The notes: generated from the sequence alone by a model not told the origin. 50,448 nt of DNA from Ruminococcus sp. (GCA_015066665.1 SVNX01000018.1:1-50448), one strand, 5' to 3'; positions 42,770 through 50,448 are shown, counted from the stretch's first letter. Program-made: numbers and translations.

Positions 42770-43663
42770 TCAGCCCTTCACGCCGCCGGAATAGGTGATG
42801 CCTTCCACAAGATATTCCTCGCCGTAGAGGAACAGCAGCAGAGCGGGCACCATGTACACCACCGCCACGGCAAAGGCAAGTCCCACATCGCCCGCATTGA
42901 TCTGCGAGAGAAAGACGGACAGCGGATATTTTGCTTCATCCTTGAGCAGGATCAGGGGCTGCTCGACCATATTCCAGTAGTCAATGAACACAAGCAGTCC
43001 CACGGACATCATCGCCGACCGGCTCAGCGGCAGACAGATATGCCGGAAGATCTGAATCTCCCCTGCACCGTCCAGCCGTGCTGCCTCATAATAAGCGGTG
43101 GGAATGCGGCGCATGACCTTTGTCAGCAGGAACACACTGAACGGCGAGAAGATACCCGGCAGGATGATTGCCCAGCGTGTCCCCAGAATCCCGAGAAACT
43201 CCGATACAAGGAAGTTCGGGACAAGTGTGACCTGATAGGGCATGAGCATGAGAATCGTGTAGGAAAAGAAGATGATCCCCTTGACCTTGCCCCGGAAGCG
43301 TGCAAATCCATAGGCCGTCACGGAAGCCAGTGCCAGCTGAAAGAGCGTGATGGGCACCACCAGAATCACGGAATTCCAGAATTTCAGCAGGTATTCAGGG
43401 CTTTTGAACAGCACCGAACCAAACTGCCGCAGGGAGACCATATCGGGGATGAATTTCAGATTCAGCTCCTCCGAGATATAGGTCTTTCTGTCCGCTGAGG
43501 CACTTTCAATCATGGCACCGTAGTTGGCGTTGATCTCCTGCTCCGTCATGAAGGCATTGCTGATGGTCAGGAGCGTCGGCATGATGAAAAGCAGCGCAGC
43601 CGCCGCGGCAAAGAGAAAGATCATGGCATTGAAAACACGCCGGCGCAGTTGTTTTCGTTTCAT
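42770..43663 (-). CDS. Carbohydrate ABC transporter permease, MalG-like, 297 aa
   Basis: Inner-membrane subunit of a CUT1-type sugar importer with six helices. The cytoplasmic coupling motif EAARLDGAGEIQIFRHICLP (about 195-214) is the EAA loop that docks the ATPase. The ATG overlaps the stop of the upstream MalF-like gene (TGATG). The ATPase is not encoded here; CUT1 systems in Firmicutes commonly share one MsmK/UgpC-type ATPase encoded elsewhere. Confidence 0.9.
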   Translation of the reverse strand: MKRKQLRRRVFNAMIFLFAAAAALLFIMPTLLTISNAFMTEQEINANYGAMIESASADRKTYISEELNLKFIPDMVSLRQFGSVLFKSPEYLLKFWNSVILVVPITLFQLALASVTAYGFARFRGKVKGIIFFSYTILMLMPYQVTLVPNFLVSEFLGILGTRWAIILPGIFSPFSVFLLTKVMRRIPTAYYEAARLDGAGEIQIFRHICLPLSRSAMMSVGLLVFIDYWNMVEQPLILLKDEAKYPLSVFLSQINAGDVGLAFAVAVVYMVPALLLFLYGEEYLVEGITYSGGVKG

Positions 43664-44538
43664 CACTCTTCCACATCCTCTCCGAATTTCTTCTCCACAA
43701 GGAACAGCAGCCCGATGATGAGGATCATCACCAGACACAAAAGCACTGCGGCACTTGAGAGCTTCTGATAGTCCAGGGAGTTGAATGTATTGTTCATGAA
43801 ATGCTGTAACAGGTACATGGTTTCGTAAGGGTAGTCACCTGTAAGCAGATACACCTCACGGAACATCTTGAACGAGCTGATAATCGACAGAATCGTCACA
43901 AAGAGAATACTCGGCGACAGATACCGCAGCTTGATATGCAGAAAGGTGTAGAACCGGCCGGCACCCTCCAGCTCCGCCACCTCGATGATATCCTGCGGAA
44001 TGCCGGCAATGGCGGACATGAAGAGGATCATGTTGTACCCCAGCGTTTTCCATAGAAACAGCACTGTCAGCACGAGATAGGAGGCCTCGGATTTCAGCCA
44101 GTCCACGGGGGCTGCGCCGAACAGCTCGGTGATCTGGTTGAGGGTGCCGTGGTAGTGGAAGATTACCTGCCACACCAGCACGACCGATGCGATCGGCACC
44201 ATCAGCGGGCAGAGGAAACAGGTGCGCAGCCAGCTCCGCCCGGGAATGCGTGCATTGAGAGCAAAGGCGAGCCAGAGTGAGAGCACCACCGAAAGCGGTA
44301 CGGCAATCACAGAATACAATGCGGTATTCCGTGATGCCCGCAGAAATGCAGCATTCTGCAGGAGCTTTGCGTAATTCTCCAGCCCCACAAAATTCGAGAA
44401 GATGGGGTTGTCCAGAACCGAATAGTAGATCACGACCAGAAACGGGATCACAAAGAAAATCAGTACACCTGCCACACTCGGCAAAAGCCAGAGCCATTCT
44501 TTGCAGATTTGTTTCCATTTTCGTTTTTTCGTGCGCAT
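43663..44538 (-). CDS. Sugar ABC transporter permease, MalF-like, 291 aa
   Basis: Partner of the MalG-like permease. Six helices; the coupling loop is IIEVAELEGAGRFYTFLHIK (about 185-204). I use the ATG at 44538, 6 nt after GAGGTG; a GTG three codons earlier lies inside that site. First gene of a five-gene leftward transcript. The palindrome GGCACGTGCC at 44563-44572, 24 nt before the start, is a candidate operator; I could not find a convincing -35/-10 pair near it. Confidence 0.9.
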   Translation of the reverse strand: MRTKKRKWKQICKEWLWLLPSVAGVLIFFVIPFLVVIYYSVLDNPIFSNFVGLENYAKLLQNAAFLRASRNTALYSVIAVPLSVVLSLWLAFALNARIPGRSWLRTCFLCPLMVPIASVVLVWQVIFHYHGTLNQITELFGAAPVDWLKSEASYLVLTVLFLWKTLGYNMILFMSAIAGIPQDIIEVAELEGAGRFYTFLHIKLRYLSPSILFVTILSIISSFKMFREVYLLTGDYPYETMYLLQHFMNNTFNSLDYQKLSSAAVLLCLVMILIIGLLFLVEKKFGEDVEE

Positions 44539-44722
44539 GTCATTCACCTCAATCTATAGTCAGGCACGTGCCGGCTGCGGCCGGTGCCAAAAGATGCATT
44601 CTATAACCAATACACACGAGAGGAGTGTTTTCTGACAAAAAGATTCGGTTTTCTTCCAGATTTGTAGGCATGAACAAAAAACGGAGCTGTGTTCTGTACA
44701 CATCATCCAAATAATCGGGCAG

Positions 44723-44748
44723 AAAAAACGGATGCTTGACAGCATCCG
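44723..44748 (-). terminator. Minus-strand terminator overlapping the tRNA promoter
   Basis: CGGATGCT (44729-44736), loop TGAC and AGCATCCG (44741-44748) form a perfect 8-bp hairpin; on the minus strand it is followed by TTTTTT (44728-44723). It would stop leftward transcripts arriving from the AraC/45590 region. The rightward -35 (TTGACA) is the loop plus one base on each side. Confidence 0.72.
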
Positions 44749-44765
44749 TGGAAGTATGGTATAAT
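44736..44765 (+). promoter_or_regulatory. Promoter in front of the tRNA-Leu fragment
   Basis: TTGACA (44736-44741), 18-nt spacer, TATAAT (44760-44765), 10 nt before the tRNA-like sequence, as expected for a stable-RNA promoter. It now drives the fragment and the lipoprotein gene, and probably the intact tRNA 641 nt further on. Confidence 0.75.
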
Positions 44766-44775
44766 ACATTTATAA

Positions 44776-44810
44776 GCGGGTGTGGCGGAACTGGCAGACG
44801 CACGAGATTT
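44776..44810 (+). repeat. 35-nt duplicate of the 5' part of tRNA-Leu
   Basis: These 35 nt are identical to the first 35 nt of the complete tRNA-Leu at 45417, through the first anticodon base. After that the sequence diverges (TGGGTGCG against AGGTTCTC) and has no D-to-T-arm continuation, so this copy cannot make a tRNA. It looks like one end of an insertion or tandem duplication. Confidence 0.88.
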
Positions 44811-44853
44811 TGGGTGCGTTACTACAGTGCGAAAATTTGGAAGAGCAATGCAG

Positions 44854-45396
44854 ATGAAATATAATACAGTTTTTATTGCAGCGATATCACCCATGCTATT
44901 TCTCTCTGCCTGCGGAGCATCAGAAAATTCACATCAAGTAACTAATTCTGAAACCGAAGCTATTATCGTTTCACAGTCAACTACAACATTGCCGGGCATA
45001 CCATTACAGGAAGAAGAACAGCTGCAAAACGAAATGCAACAGAATTTCAAAGGCACTGTCCGTGACTTTCAAAAGAATAATGCTTTTACTTATTCCGAAA
45101 CGATCGAAGGCTCAATCTTAACAGGAACATATCAATTCGTAACTAATGACACAACAGAAAACAGTAATTTACTGTGTGCATCAATTGGAATACTGATTTT
45201 CTATGGTGGAATTAATGAGTTCAATGAAGTTGAAACAGTTGAACTGAATTGGCTTGACCAAAATGGGCAAAGTATTGGCAGACAGGTTTATGAACGAGAT
45301 GCTGAAAATACGTTTCATCCTGTCGGAGAATTTGTGTGGGAAAACTCGAATTATCAATCCGTATGTGAAAGTAATTTACCTGATTTAAACTGGTAA
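44854..45396 (+). CDS. Putative lipoprotein, 180 aa, inside the split tRNA-Leu locus
   Basis: Exported protein of unknown function: signal peptide MKYNTVFIAAISPMLFLSAC ends in lipobox LSAC, followed by a Ser/Thr/Glu-rich stretch and a beta-rich domain (FTYSETIEGSILTGTYQF; EVETVELNWLDQNGQSIG). I choose ATG 44854, about 8-10 nt after GGAAG; an ATG two codons earlier is too close to it. The gene is visibly richer in A and T than the surroundings and lies between two copies of a tRNA 5' segment, so it was probably brought in. No integrase or transposase accompanies it. Confidence 0.72.
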   Translation: MKYNTVFIAAISPMLFLSACGASENSHQVTNSETEAIIVSQSTTTLPGIPLQEEEQLQNEMQQNFKGTVRDFQKNNAFTYSETIEGSILTGTYQFVTNDTTENSNLLCASIGILIFYGGINEFNEVETVELNWLDQNGQSIGRQVYERDAENTFHPVGEFVWENSNYQSVCESNLPDLNW

Positions 45397-45416
45397 TATG
45401 CAGTAAAATTGAATAT

Positions 45417-45501
45417 GCGGGTGTGGCGGAACTGGCAGACGCACGAGATTTAGGTTCTCGCGCCGCAAGGTGTGCAGGTTCGATTCCTGTCACCCGCACC
45501 A
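45417..45501 (+). tRNA. tRNA-Leu, anticodon UAG
   Basis: Complete 85-nt tRNA with CCA encoded. The acceptor stem GCGGGTG pairs with CACCCGC; the anticodon stem CGAGA/TCTCG carries loop TTTAGGT with anticodon TAG at 45451-45453; the long variable arm typical of tRNA-Leu and the TTCGATT T-loop are present. No strong promoter lies directly upstream: the best is a weak TAAAAT at 45404-45409. It is followed by a terminator. Confidence 0.97.
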
Positions 45502-45505
45502 ACAT

Positions 45506-45532
45506 AATCCCTCGAATTTTCGAGGGATTTTT
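45506..45532 (+). terminator. Intrinsic terminator after tRNA-Leu
   Basis: AATCCCTCGA (45506-45515) pairs with TCGAGGGATT (45520-45529), followed by T residues. Confidence 0.85.
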
Positions 45533-45589
45533 CATTTGTTAATGCAAATTTCAATTGGCACCAAATTTATTTTGCACACAAGGTACGCC

Positions 45590-45778
45590 TTATGCGTATG
45601 GCGTTTTTATGCCCTGCTGCCGTAGGGATGCGATTCGTTCCTTGTACTGCCCAATCTTTCGCTCGTAAGCAGGCTTTTGCCTCTGCCAGTCACGCACAAT
45701 TTTATCATATTTCTTGCTCTGTTTCCGAATCCGAATCAGCAATGGAATCAATGCCGCTCGCATGGCGAGTAAACGCAC
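45590..45778 (-). CDS. Possible small basic protein, 62 aa (or gene remnant)
   Basis: A Lys/Arg/Gln-rich helical sequence (IRIRKQSKKYDKIVRDWQRQ; YERKIGQYKERIASLRQQG) begins with GTG directly after the AraC stop; an ATG five codons later is possible. The ribosome site is poor. The amino-acid composition looks protein-like, so it may be a real coupled gene or the C-terminal remainder of a lost gene. I do not recognise it. Confidence 0.35.
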   Translation of the reverse strand: MRLLAMRAALIPLLIRIRKQSKKYDKIVRDWQRQKPAYERKIGQYKERIASLRQQGIKTPYA

Positions 45779-45781
45779 CTA

Positions 45782-46639
45782 TTATGTTCTTTGTTTCCTG
45801 TACTCCGACAGCGAAACCCCGATATGCTTATGAAACAGCCTGCTGAAATACAGCGGATTATCATATCCGACTGCTTCTGCAATCTCGGAGATGTTGTACT
45901 CCGTCGATTCGAGTAAGCTCTGTGCATTCGCCATACGAAGCGAGAGAATATACTGCATCGGTGTGACCTTCACAATCTGCCGGAAGCTTCGGATAAACCA
46001 GCAGGTGCTCATATGCCGTGATGCGGCATAATCGTCAATATTGATCTGCTCGTTGTAATGTTCATTGAAATAATGGGTAGCACGTTCAATCTCGTTCTGC
46101 GCATCGCTGCCCTTTTTGCGTCCTTCTTTAATGTAGCGGTTGATCTGGATGAAGATGTGCCGCAGATTGAGCGTGAGCAGCTCCTCGTAGTTCGGTCGGC
46201 ACAGCTGTAATTCCTGTATCATCTGGCGGTACAGCCATGCATAGTCGGGGGATGTTCCCGTATAGAATACATTCGCTTTCTGCGAAAGTTCGTAGTTATC
46301 CAGAATGCCCTCCACCATGCGTCCTGTAAAATGCACCCAGTACACCTCGGTTTTATCGGGGGCATGGTAGTAATAATACTGCATCTCTCCCGGACGGAAC
46401 AGGATCATGTTACCTTCCGTAATAACCGTTTCTTTCCCGTCAAGTCCATCGAAATAAAAATACCCCTTGCCCTTTGCGATGTACAAAAGCTGATAATCTC
46501 TTCTACCCTGCGGGCGTTCCGTTGAAACTGTTGGGCGGCTATGTACTCGATAATAGCCGCAGCTGGTCACAATCAGCGATTTGCTCTCATCGACGATATC
46601 GGTCAGTGAATTATGCAGATAAGCAACATTCGTAAACAT
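45782..46639 (-). CDS. AraC-family transcriptional regulator, 285 aa
   Basis: Predicted regulator of the beta-galactosidase locus. The N-terminal cupin domain contains GKGYFYFDGLDGKETVITEG and RPGEMQYYYYHAPDKTEVYWVHF, as in AraC proteins sensing sugars; the C-terminal helix-turn-helix pair reads INIDDYAASRHMSTCWFIRS and ISEIAEAVGYDNPLYFSRLF. It is divergent from the transporter remnant and lacZ-type gene. AGGAGG precedes its ATG, and a promoter lies 30-58 nt upstream. Confidence 0.9.
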   Translation of the reverse strand: MFTNVAYLHNSLTDIVDESKSLIVTSCGYYRVHSRPTVSTERPQGRRDYQLLYIAKGKGYFYFDGLDGKETVITEGNMILFRPGEMQYYYYHAPDKTEVYWVHFTGRMVEGILDNYELSQKANVFYTGTSPDYAWLYRQMIQELQLCRPNYEELLTLNLRHIFIQINRYIKEGRKKGSDAQNEIERATHYFNEHYNEQINIDDYAASRHMSTCWFIRSFRQIVKVTPMQYILSLRMANAQSLLESTEYNISEIAEAVGYDNPLYFSRLFHKHIGVSLSEYRKQRT

Positions 46640-46668
46640 AGCGTACCTCCTTCTATGTTCTTTTCTCC

Positions 46669-46697
46669 ATTATAGCACATCCAAATCCGCATCGCAA
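46669..46697 (-). promoter_or_regulatory. Promoter of the lac-locus AraC gene
   Basis: Minus-strand TTGCGA (46697-46692), 17-nt spacer, TATAAT (46674-46669). On the other strand TAGAAT near 46764 could be the -10 of the transporter/beta-galactosidase transcript, with no good -35; a 10-bp palindrome AAGGCGCCTT lies just after it. Confidence 0.58.
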
Positions 46698-46861
46698 TAG
46701 CAAAGTATCATTTTGTGCATATTTTGTCCCATTGTGTTTATGGAATCGGCGTGCCGGATATGGTAGAATAGAATCAGAAAGTCAAGGCGCCTTTCATCGA
46801 ATTGCAGTGCTTCATCCGAAAATGAACACTGTTCCCAAAGCAGAACTCGAGACCCGCTTCG

Positions 46862-47203
46862 GACATATTTATAGATGTCATATTCGGTTCGCTGATCGGC
46901 AAAACCAAGACAAAAATGGGCAAGGCTCGTCCCTGGATGCTCTGGCCGCACATCGGCAACAGCCTGATGCTGATCATGATCTTTGCAGTTCCTACCGGAT
47001 GGGGTATGTCGCAAAATATGCATACTTCTTCATCACCTACACACAGCTCAATGCCGTATTCTATACCGCAAACAACATCGCCTATTCTGCACTTCATGTA
47101 TCTCTGGCTGCCGATGATCTTCAATTTTATCATGACACTTCTGCTCTCCCGTCTGAATGTGGAAAAGGCAAATGCCGACTGGGACAGAGAGCATCAAGCA
47201 TAA
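46862..47203 (+). pseudogene. Remnant of a GPH-family sugar:cation symporter
   Basis: Three stretches of a LacS/MelB-like transporter survive. First, DVIFGSLIGKTKTKMGKARP and the helix through FAVPTGWG. Then, after a one-base frameshift near 47006, YVAKYAYFFITYTQLNAVFY and TANNIAYSAL in another frame. Then, back in the first frame, MYLWLPMIFNFIMTLLLSRL with the C-terminus VEKANADWDREHQA and a stop. The K-x-G-KARPW loop is a GPH hallmark. A whole member has about 450 residues, so most of the middle and the N-terminus are gone. The position between regulator and beta-galactosidase suggests a former galactoside permease. Confidence 0.8.
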
Positions 47204-47222
47204 ATTTAAGGAGGACGATCTT

Positions 47223-50200
47223 ATGAAACCGACACTCGACTGGCTGAAAAACCCCGAAATCTTCGCTGTAAACCGTGAACCTGCACACTCCGACCACTTA
47301 TGTACTGTGAACGGACAACAGCTGAAACAGTCCCTGAACGGTACTTGGAAATTCAACTACACCGAACATCCCGACAACCGTCCGACTGGTTTCTACAAGA
47401 CAGATTTTGATGTAACAGGCTTTGATGACATCACCGTCCCCGGACACATCCAGCTGCAGGGCTACGACAAACCGCAGTATGTCAACACCCAGTACCCGTG
47501 GGAGGGACAGGAAAGCCTCATTCCTCCGCAGATTCCGCAGAAGCGTAACCCCGTGGGAAGCTATGTGAAGTTCTTTGATATGGACGAATCGCTTCTTGGC
47601 AAGGAAACATTCATCAGCTTTCAGGGCGTGGAAACTGCCATCTATGTGTGGCTGAACGGCGAGTTTGTGGGCTACGCCGAGGACAGCTTCACTCCCTCCG
47701 AATTCAACATCACGCCCTATCTGAAAGAAAAGGACAACAAGCTTGCAGTTGAGGTTTACCGTTACAGCACAGCAAGCTGGCTGGAAGATCAGGATTTCTG
47801 GCGGTTTTCGGGTATCTTCCGTGAGGTGTATCTGTACGCCGTTCCCGAAATCCATGTTCGTGACATGAAGGTGATTGCGGATTACGACTATGAGAATGGG
47901 ACACCGTGGTCAAATCCTGGCACGGTATACCCTCATGCTCGACAGAATCCTGACTCGCATTCGGGCAGTGGCATTCTGAACACTGAGCTTTCTATTGTGG
48001 GTAAAAATGATTATGCAGTCAAGCTCACGCTGACTGACAAGAACGGCAGCAAGGTTTATGAAAGTGATGCTGCGAATGTGACCGCATCCATCCCCGATGT
48101 GATGCCGTGGAGTGCGGAAGCCCCAAATCTCTACACACTGACCGCAGAAATCATTGCAGACGGTGAGATCGTGGAAACTGCTGAAACAAAGGTTGGATTC
48201 CGTACCTTTGAGCTGAAAAATAATTTGATGTGCCTTAACGGTAAGCGTATCATTTTCAAGGGCATCAACCGACACGAGTGGAGTGCAGAGCGTGGACGTG
48301 CCATCACCGAAGAAGATATGCTCTGGGACATCCGCTTCATGAAGCAGAACAACATCAATGCTGTCCGTACCTGCCACTATCCGAATAATTCCCGCTGGTA
48401 TCAGCTTTGCGATGAATACGGCATCTACCTGATCGACGAAACCAACCTTGAAACCCACGGTGCCAATGAAGTCGTGCCGGCATCCGATCCGCAGTGGCTG
48501 GAGGCAGTCCTTGACCGTGCAAAGTCCATGTACGAACGTGACAAAAACCACGCAAGCGTGCTCATCTGGTCTTGCGGCAATGAGTCGAACTGCGGCGATG
48601 ACATTGCGGCAATGGCGGCATACTTCCACGAAACCGACCCCACCAGACTGGTGCACTATGAAGGCGTGTTCTGGAATCGAAAATACGACCATATCACAGA
48701 TATGGAAAGCCGGATGTACGCAAAGCCCTGTGATATCATCGAGCACCTTGAAAACGACCCGAGGAAAAGTTACATCAGCTGTGAATACATGCACGCCATG
48801 GGCAATTCCCTCGGCGGTATGAAGCTGTACACTGACCTTGAAGACAAGTTTGATGCCTATCAGGGCGGCTTTATCTGGGACTACATTGATCAGGCACTTT
48901 ACAAGGATGGCGTTCTGGTTGCCGACTCAAATCCAATGTCGGCATACCCACTCACCTTAAACAGCATCCAACCTCGGTTCGGGGCATATGGCGGCGATTT
49001 CGACGACCGGCCGACCGACTACGGCTTCTGCACGAACGGCATTGTTTACGCAGACCGCACCTATTCTCCGAAGGTGAGCGAAGCAAAACAGCTTTACTCC
49101 AACATCAGAATGAATATCACAAATGGCGTTCTGACCGTGGAAAACAGAAATCTGTTCATTGATACAAGCGGCTATCTTTTCAAGGTGACACTTGCAAAAG
49201 AAGGTGAAATTCTTGCAACTGAAGAACATCGTCTGAACATTTCTGCTGGGGAAACAGGCAGTGTGAAAATCGGTCTTGTTGTCCCCGAACATGGCGGCGA
49301 ATTTGTGCTGACTGCATCCGCAGTGCTTGCAGAAGATACCATCTGGGCGGACAAGGGACACGAGGTTTCCTTTGCACAGGAAATCGTGAAAACACCCGAA
49401 AGTAAGGTGGAAACCACTGCTGCAAAAGCAGAGATCGTCTACGGTGATTTCTCCGTGGGCGTGCATGGTGAAAACTTCTCCATGCTGTTTGACAAGCGAG
49501 AGGGCGGCATCAGCTCTCTGATTTATGGTGGCACAGAATACATTACCAGAGCACCGAAGATCAGCTTTTGGAGAGCCATGACCGACAACGACGCAGGTGC
49601 AGGCTATCCCTTTGCAATGGCACAGTGGCAGATTGCAGGTAAGTACGCAAAGCAGATTGGCTTTGACACAGAGGAACACGCAGACCGCCTTGATGTGACC
49701 TATACTTTCGCCGCACCGACTGTTCCGGCGTTCGAGTACAAGGTGACTTATACCGCTTACTTTGACGGTAGACTCGGCGTCAAGGCTGACTATCCCGGTG
49801 TGAAGGGAATGGCAGATATGCCCGTATTTGCGATGGATTTCAAAATGAAGAAGCAGTACAATGCCTTCACATTCTACGGAATGGGACCCGATGAAAACTA
49901 TATCGACAGAAATAACGGCGCAAGACTCGGCGTGTACACATCAAATGCAAAAGACAACTTCACAAAGTATCTCAATCCCCAGGAATGCGGCAACCGCACA
50001 GGCGTAAGATATGTGAATGTTTACAACGAAAACGGCACAGGTCTTGCCTTTACAGCAACAGAAAATCCCTTTGAAATGAGCGTCCTGCCCTACAGTGCTT
50101 ATGAACTCGACAACGCTCTGCATCGTGAAGAACTCCCTGAACCGTCCTACACATGGGTACGCATTGCCGCAAAGCAGATGGGCGTCGGCGGTGATGACAG

Positions 50201-50282
50201 CTGGGGCGCACCGGTGCATCAGGAATTCAAGATTGAAGCAGAACATCCCATGACATTGCGATTTGAAATTTGCGCACTCTGA
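47223..50282 (+). CDS. lacZ: Beta-galactosidase, GH2 (LacZ type), 1019 aa
   Basis: Five-domain family 2 glycosidase that hydrolyses terminal beta-galactosides such as lactose; no signal peptide, so cytoplasmic. The sugar-binding domain (to about 210, FWRFSGIFREVYLY), the immunoglobulin-like domain, the TIM barrel with acid/base Glu454 in WSCGNESNCGDD and nucleophile Glu521 in YISCEYMHAMGNS, and the C-terminal small-chain domain (from about 750) are all present. Length matches E. coli LacZ (1024). ATG 47223 has AAGGAGG 8 nt upstream. With the neighbouring permease broken, substrate must enter by another transporter. Confidence 0.95.
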   Translation: MKPTLDWLKNPEIFAVNREPAHSDHLCTVNGQQLKQSLNGTWKFNYTEHPDNRPTGFYKTDFDVTGFDDITVPGHIQLQGYDKPQYVNTQYPWEGQESLIPPQIPQKRNPVGSYVKFFDMDESLLGKETFISFQGVETAIYVWLNGEFVGYAEDSFTPSEFNITPYLKEKDNKLAVEVYRYSTASWLEDQDFWRFSGIFREVYLYAVPEIHVRDMKVIADYDYENGTPWSNPGTVYPHARQNPDSHSGSGILNTELSIVGKNDYAVKLTLTDKNGSKVYESDAANVTASIPDVMPWSAEAPNLYTLTAEIIADGEIVETAETKVGFRTFELKNNLMCLNGKRIIFKGINRHEWSAERGRAITEEDMLWDIRFMKQNNINAVRTCHYPNNSRWYQLCDEYGIYLIDETNLETHGANEVVPASDPQWLEAVLDRAKSMYERDKNHASVLIWSCGNESNCGDDIAAMAAYFHETDPTRLVHYEGVFWNRKYDHITDMESRMYAKPCDIIEHLENDPRKSYISCEYMHAMGNSLGGMKLYTDLEDKFDAYQGGFIWDYIDQALYKDGVLVADSNPMSAYPLTLNSIQPRFGAYGGDFDDRPTDYGFCTNGIVYADRTYSPKVSEAKQLYSNIRMNITNGVLTVENRNLFIDTSGYLFKVTLAKEGEILATEEHRLNISAGETGSVKIGLVVPEHGGEFVLTASAVLAEDTIWADKGHEVSFAQEIVKTPESKVETTAAKAEIVYGDFSVGVHGENFSMLFDKREGGISSLIYGGTEYITRAPKISFWRAMTDNDAGAGYPFAMAQWQIAGKYAKQIGFDTEEHADRLDVTYTFAAPTVPAFEYKVTYTAYFDGRLGVKADYPGVKGMADMPVFAMDFKMKKQYNAFTFYGMGPDENYIDRNNGARLGVYTSNAKDNFTKYLNPQECGNRTGVRYVNVYNENGTGLAFTATENPFEMSVLPYSAYELDNALHREELPEPSYTWVRIAAKQMGVGGDDSWGAPVHQEFKIEAEHPMTLRFEICAL

Positions 50283-50297
50283 ATATGGATATCAGAA

Positions 50298-50389
50298 AGC
50301 CCCTCGGATGAACCGAGGGGCTCAGTCTGTCGAAAAAGTCCCGTCCAGCCACTGCACCTGAACGGCGCAGGGCTGGACTCGTATTTTTA
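50298..50389 (+). terminator. Two hairpins after lacZ, the second terminator-like
   Basis: AGCCCCTCGG (50298-50307) pairs with CCGAGGGGCT (50313-50322) but lacks a T-run. GTCCAGCC (50343-50350) pairs with GGCTGGAC (50371-50378) and is followed by TATTTTTAG. Together they likely end the lacZ transcript. Confidence 0.65.
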
Positions 50390-50413
50390 GTTTAGGGAGT
50401 GTTGACACTAAAA
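50385..50413. repeat. Inverted repeat at the right edge
   Basis: TTTTAGT (50385-50391) and ACTAAAA (50407-50413) flank AGTGTTGACACT (50398-50409), itself a palindrome. This could be the end of an insertion element continuing beyond the window or a divergent operator; the edge prevents a decision. Confidence 0.35.
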
Positions 50414-50448
50414 TAATACGCAGATTTTCGAGCAGAAATTTCATGCAG

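Noticed and set aside
44782-44853. Upstream start of the lipoprotein within the tRNA fragment
   Set aside because: It would translate tRNA sequence and bury the signal peptide; the later ATG gives a proper lipobox signal.
44776-44860. A second functional tRNA gene
   Set aside because: Only the first 35 nt match; there is no matching 3' half, anticodon stem or T-arm.

Overview
The window looks like chromosomal DNA of a dockerin-bearing, anaerobic, low-oxygen-adapted Firmicute close to Ruminococcus (Oscillospiraceae). The evidence is: three secreted proteins with type I-like dockerin repeats (a PL11 rhamnogalacturonan lyase, a GH43 enzyme, an M6 metalloprotease); a flavodiiron protein with its own rubredoxin; a carboxynorspermidine-type polyamine operon of the kind common in gut anaerobes; strong AGGAGG-type ribosome sites; and G+C a little above half by eye. 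Species assignment is inference.

Layout. 149-5138 (minus): response regulator, histidine kinase, ABC ATPase and a large FtsX-type permease, an antimicrobial-peptide-resistance-like module. 5440-13166: pectin/hemicellulose locus with two tandem AraC regulators, the PL11 lyase, the GH43 enzyme and a third AraC regulator. 13397-18077: two DUF4190-type membrane proteins around a DUF2752 protein, a ClpC/ClpA-like unfoldase with a TTG start, and a 42-residue Cys/Asn/Gly-rich membrane micropeptide. 18130-21694: redox block with rubredoxin, flavodiiron-flavin reductase-rubredoxin fusion, a 4Fe-4S protein and a divergent Crp/Fnr regulator with a perfect palindrome between them. 21744-23927: TraX-like protein, a zinc-ribbon protein and small membrane/unknown genes.

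23936-31426 is a polyamine operon read leftward: arginine decarboxylase, spermidine synthase homologue, carboxynorspermidine dehydrogenase, carboxynorspermidine decarboxylase, agmatine deiminase, N-carbamoylputrescine amidase. It starts at a consensus promoter about 314 nt before the first start codon. The leader is rich in helices and ends in an intrinsic terminator 19 nt before speA, and an upstream segment could pair with the terminator's 5' arm. I read this as a candidate undescribed riboswitch or attenuator and consider it the best lead in the window.

31739-38188: a small ORF, glycosyltransferase, GNAT acetyltransferase, DUF4250 protein, two MATE transporters and the dockerin M6 protease. 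38350-44538 is an unusual operon joining two sugar-ABC permeases to an HlyD-like adaptor, a MacB-core-like protein and a solute-binding lipoprotein, with no ATPase. At 44776-45501 a 35-nt copy of the 5' part of tRNA-Leu(UAG), an A+T-rich lipoprotein gene and the intact tRNA-Leu lie in a row, so the only strong promoter now sits before the fragment. The window closes with an AraC regulator, the wreck of a GPH-family sugar transporter and a LacZ-type beta-galactosidase.

All domain calls come from reading motifs; no search was run.
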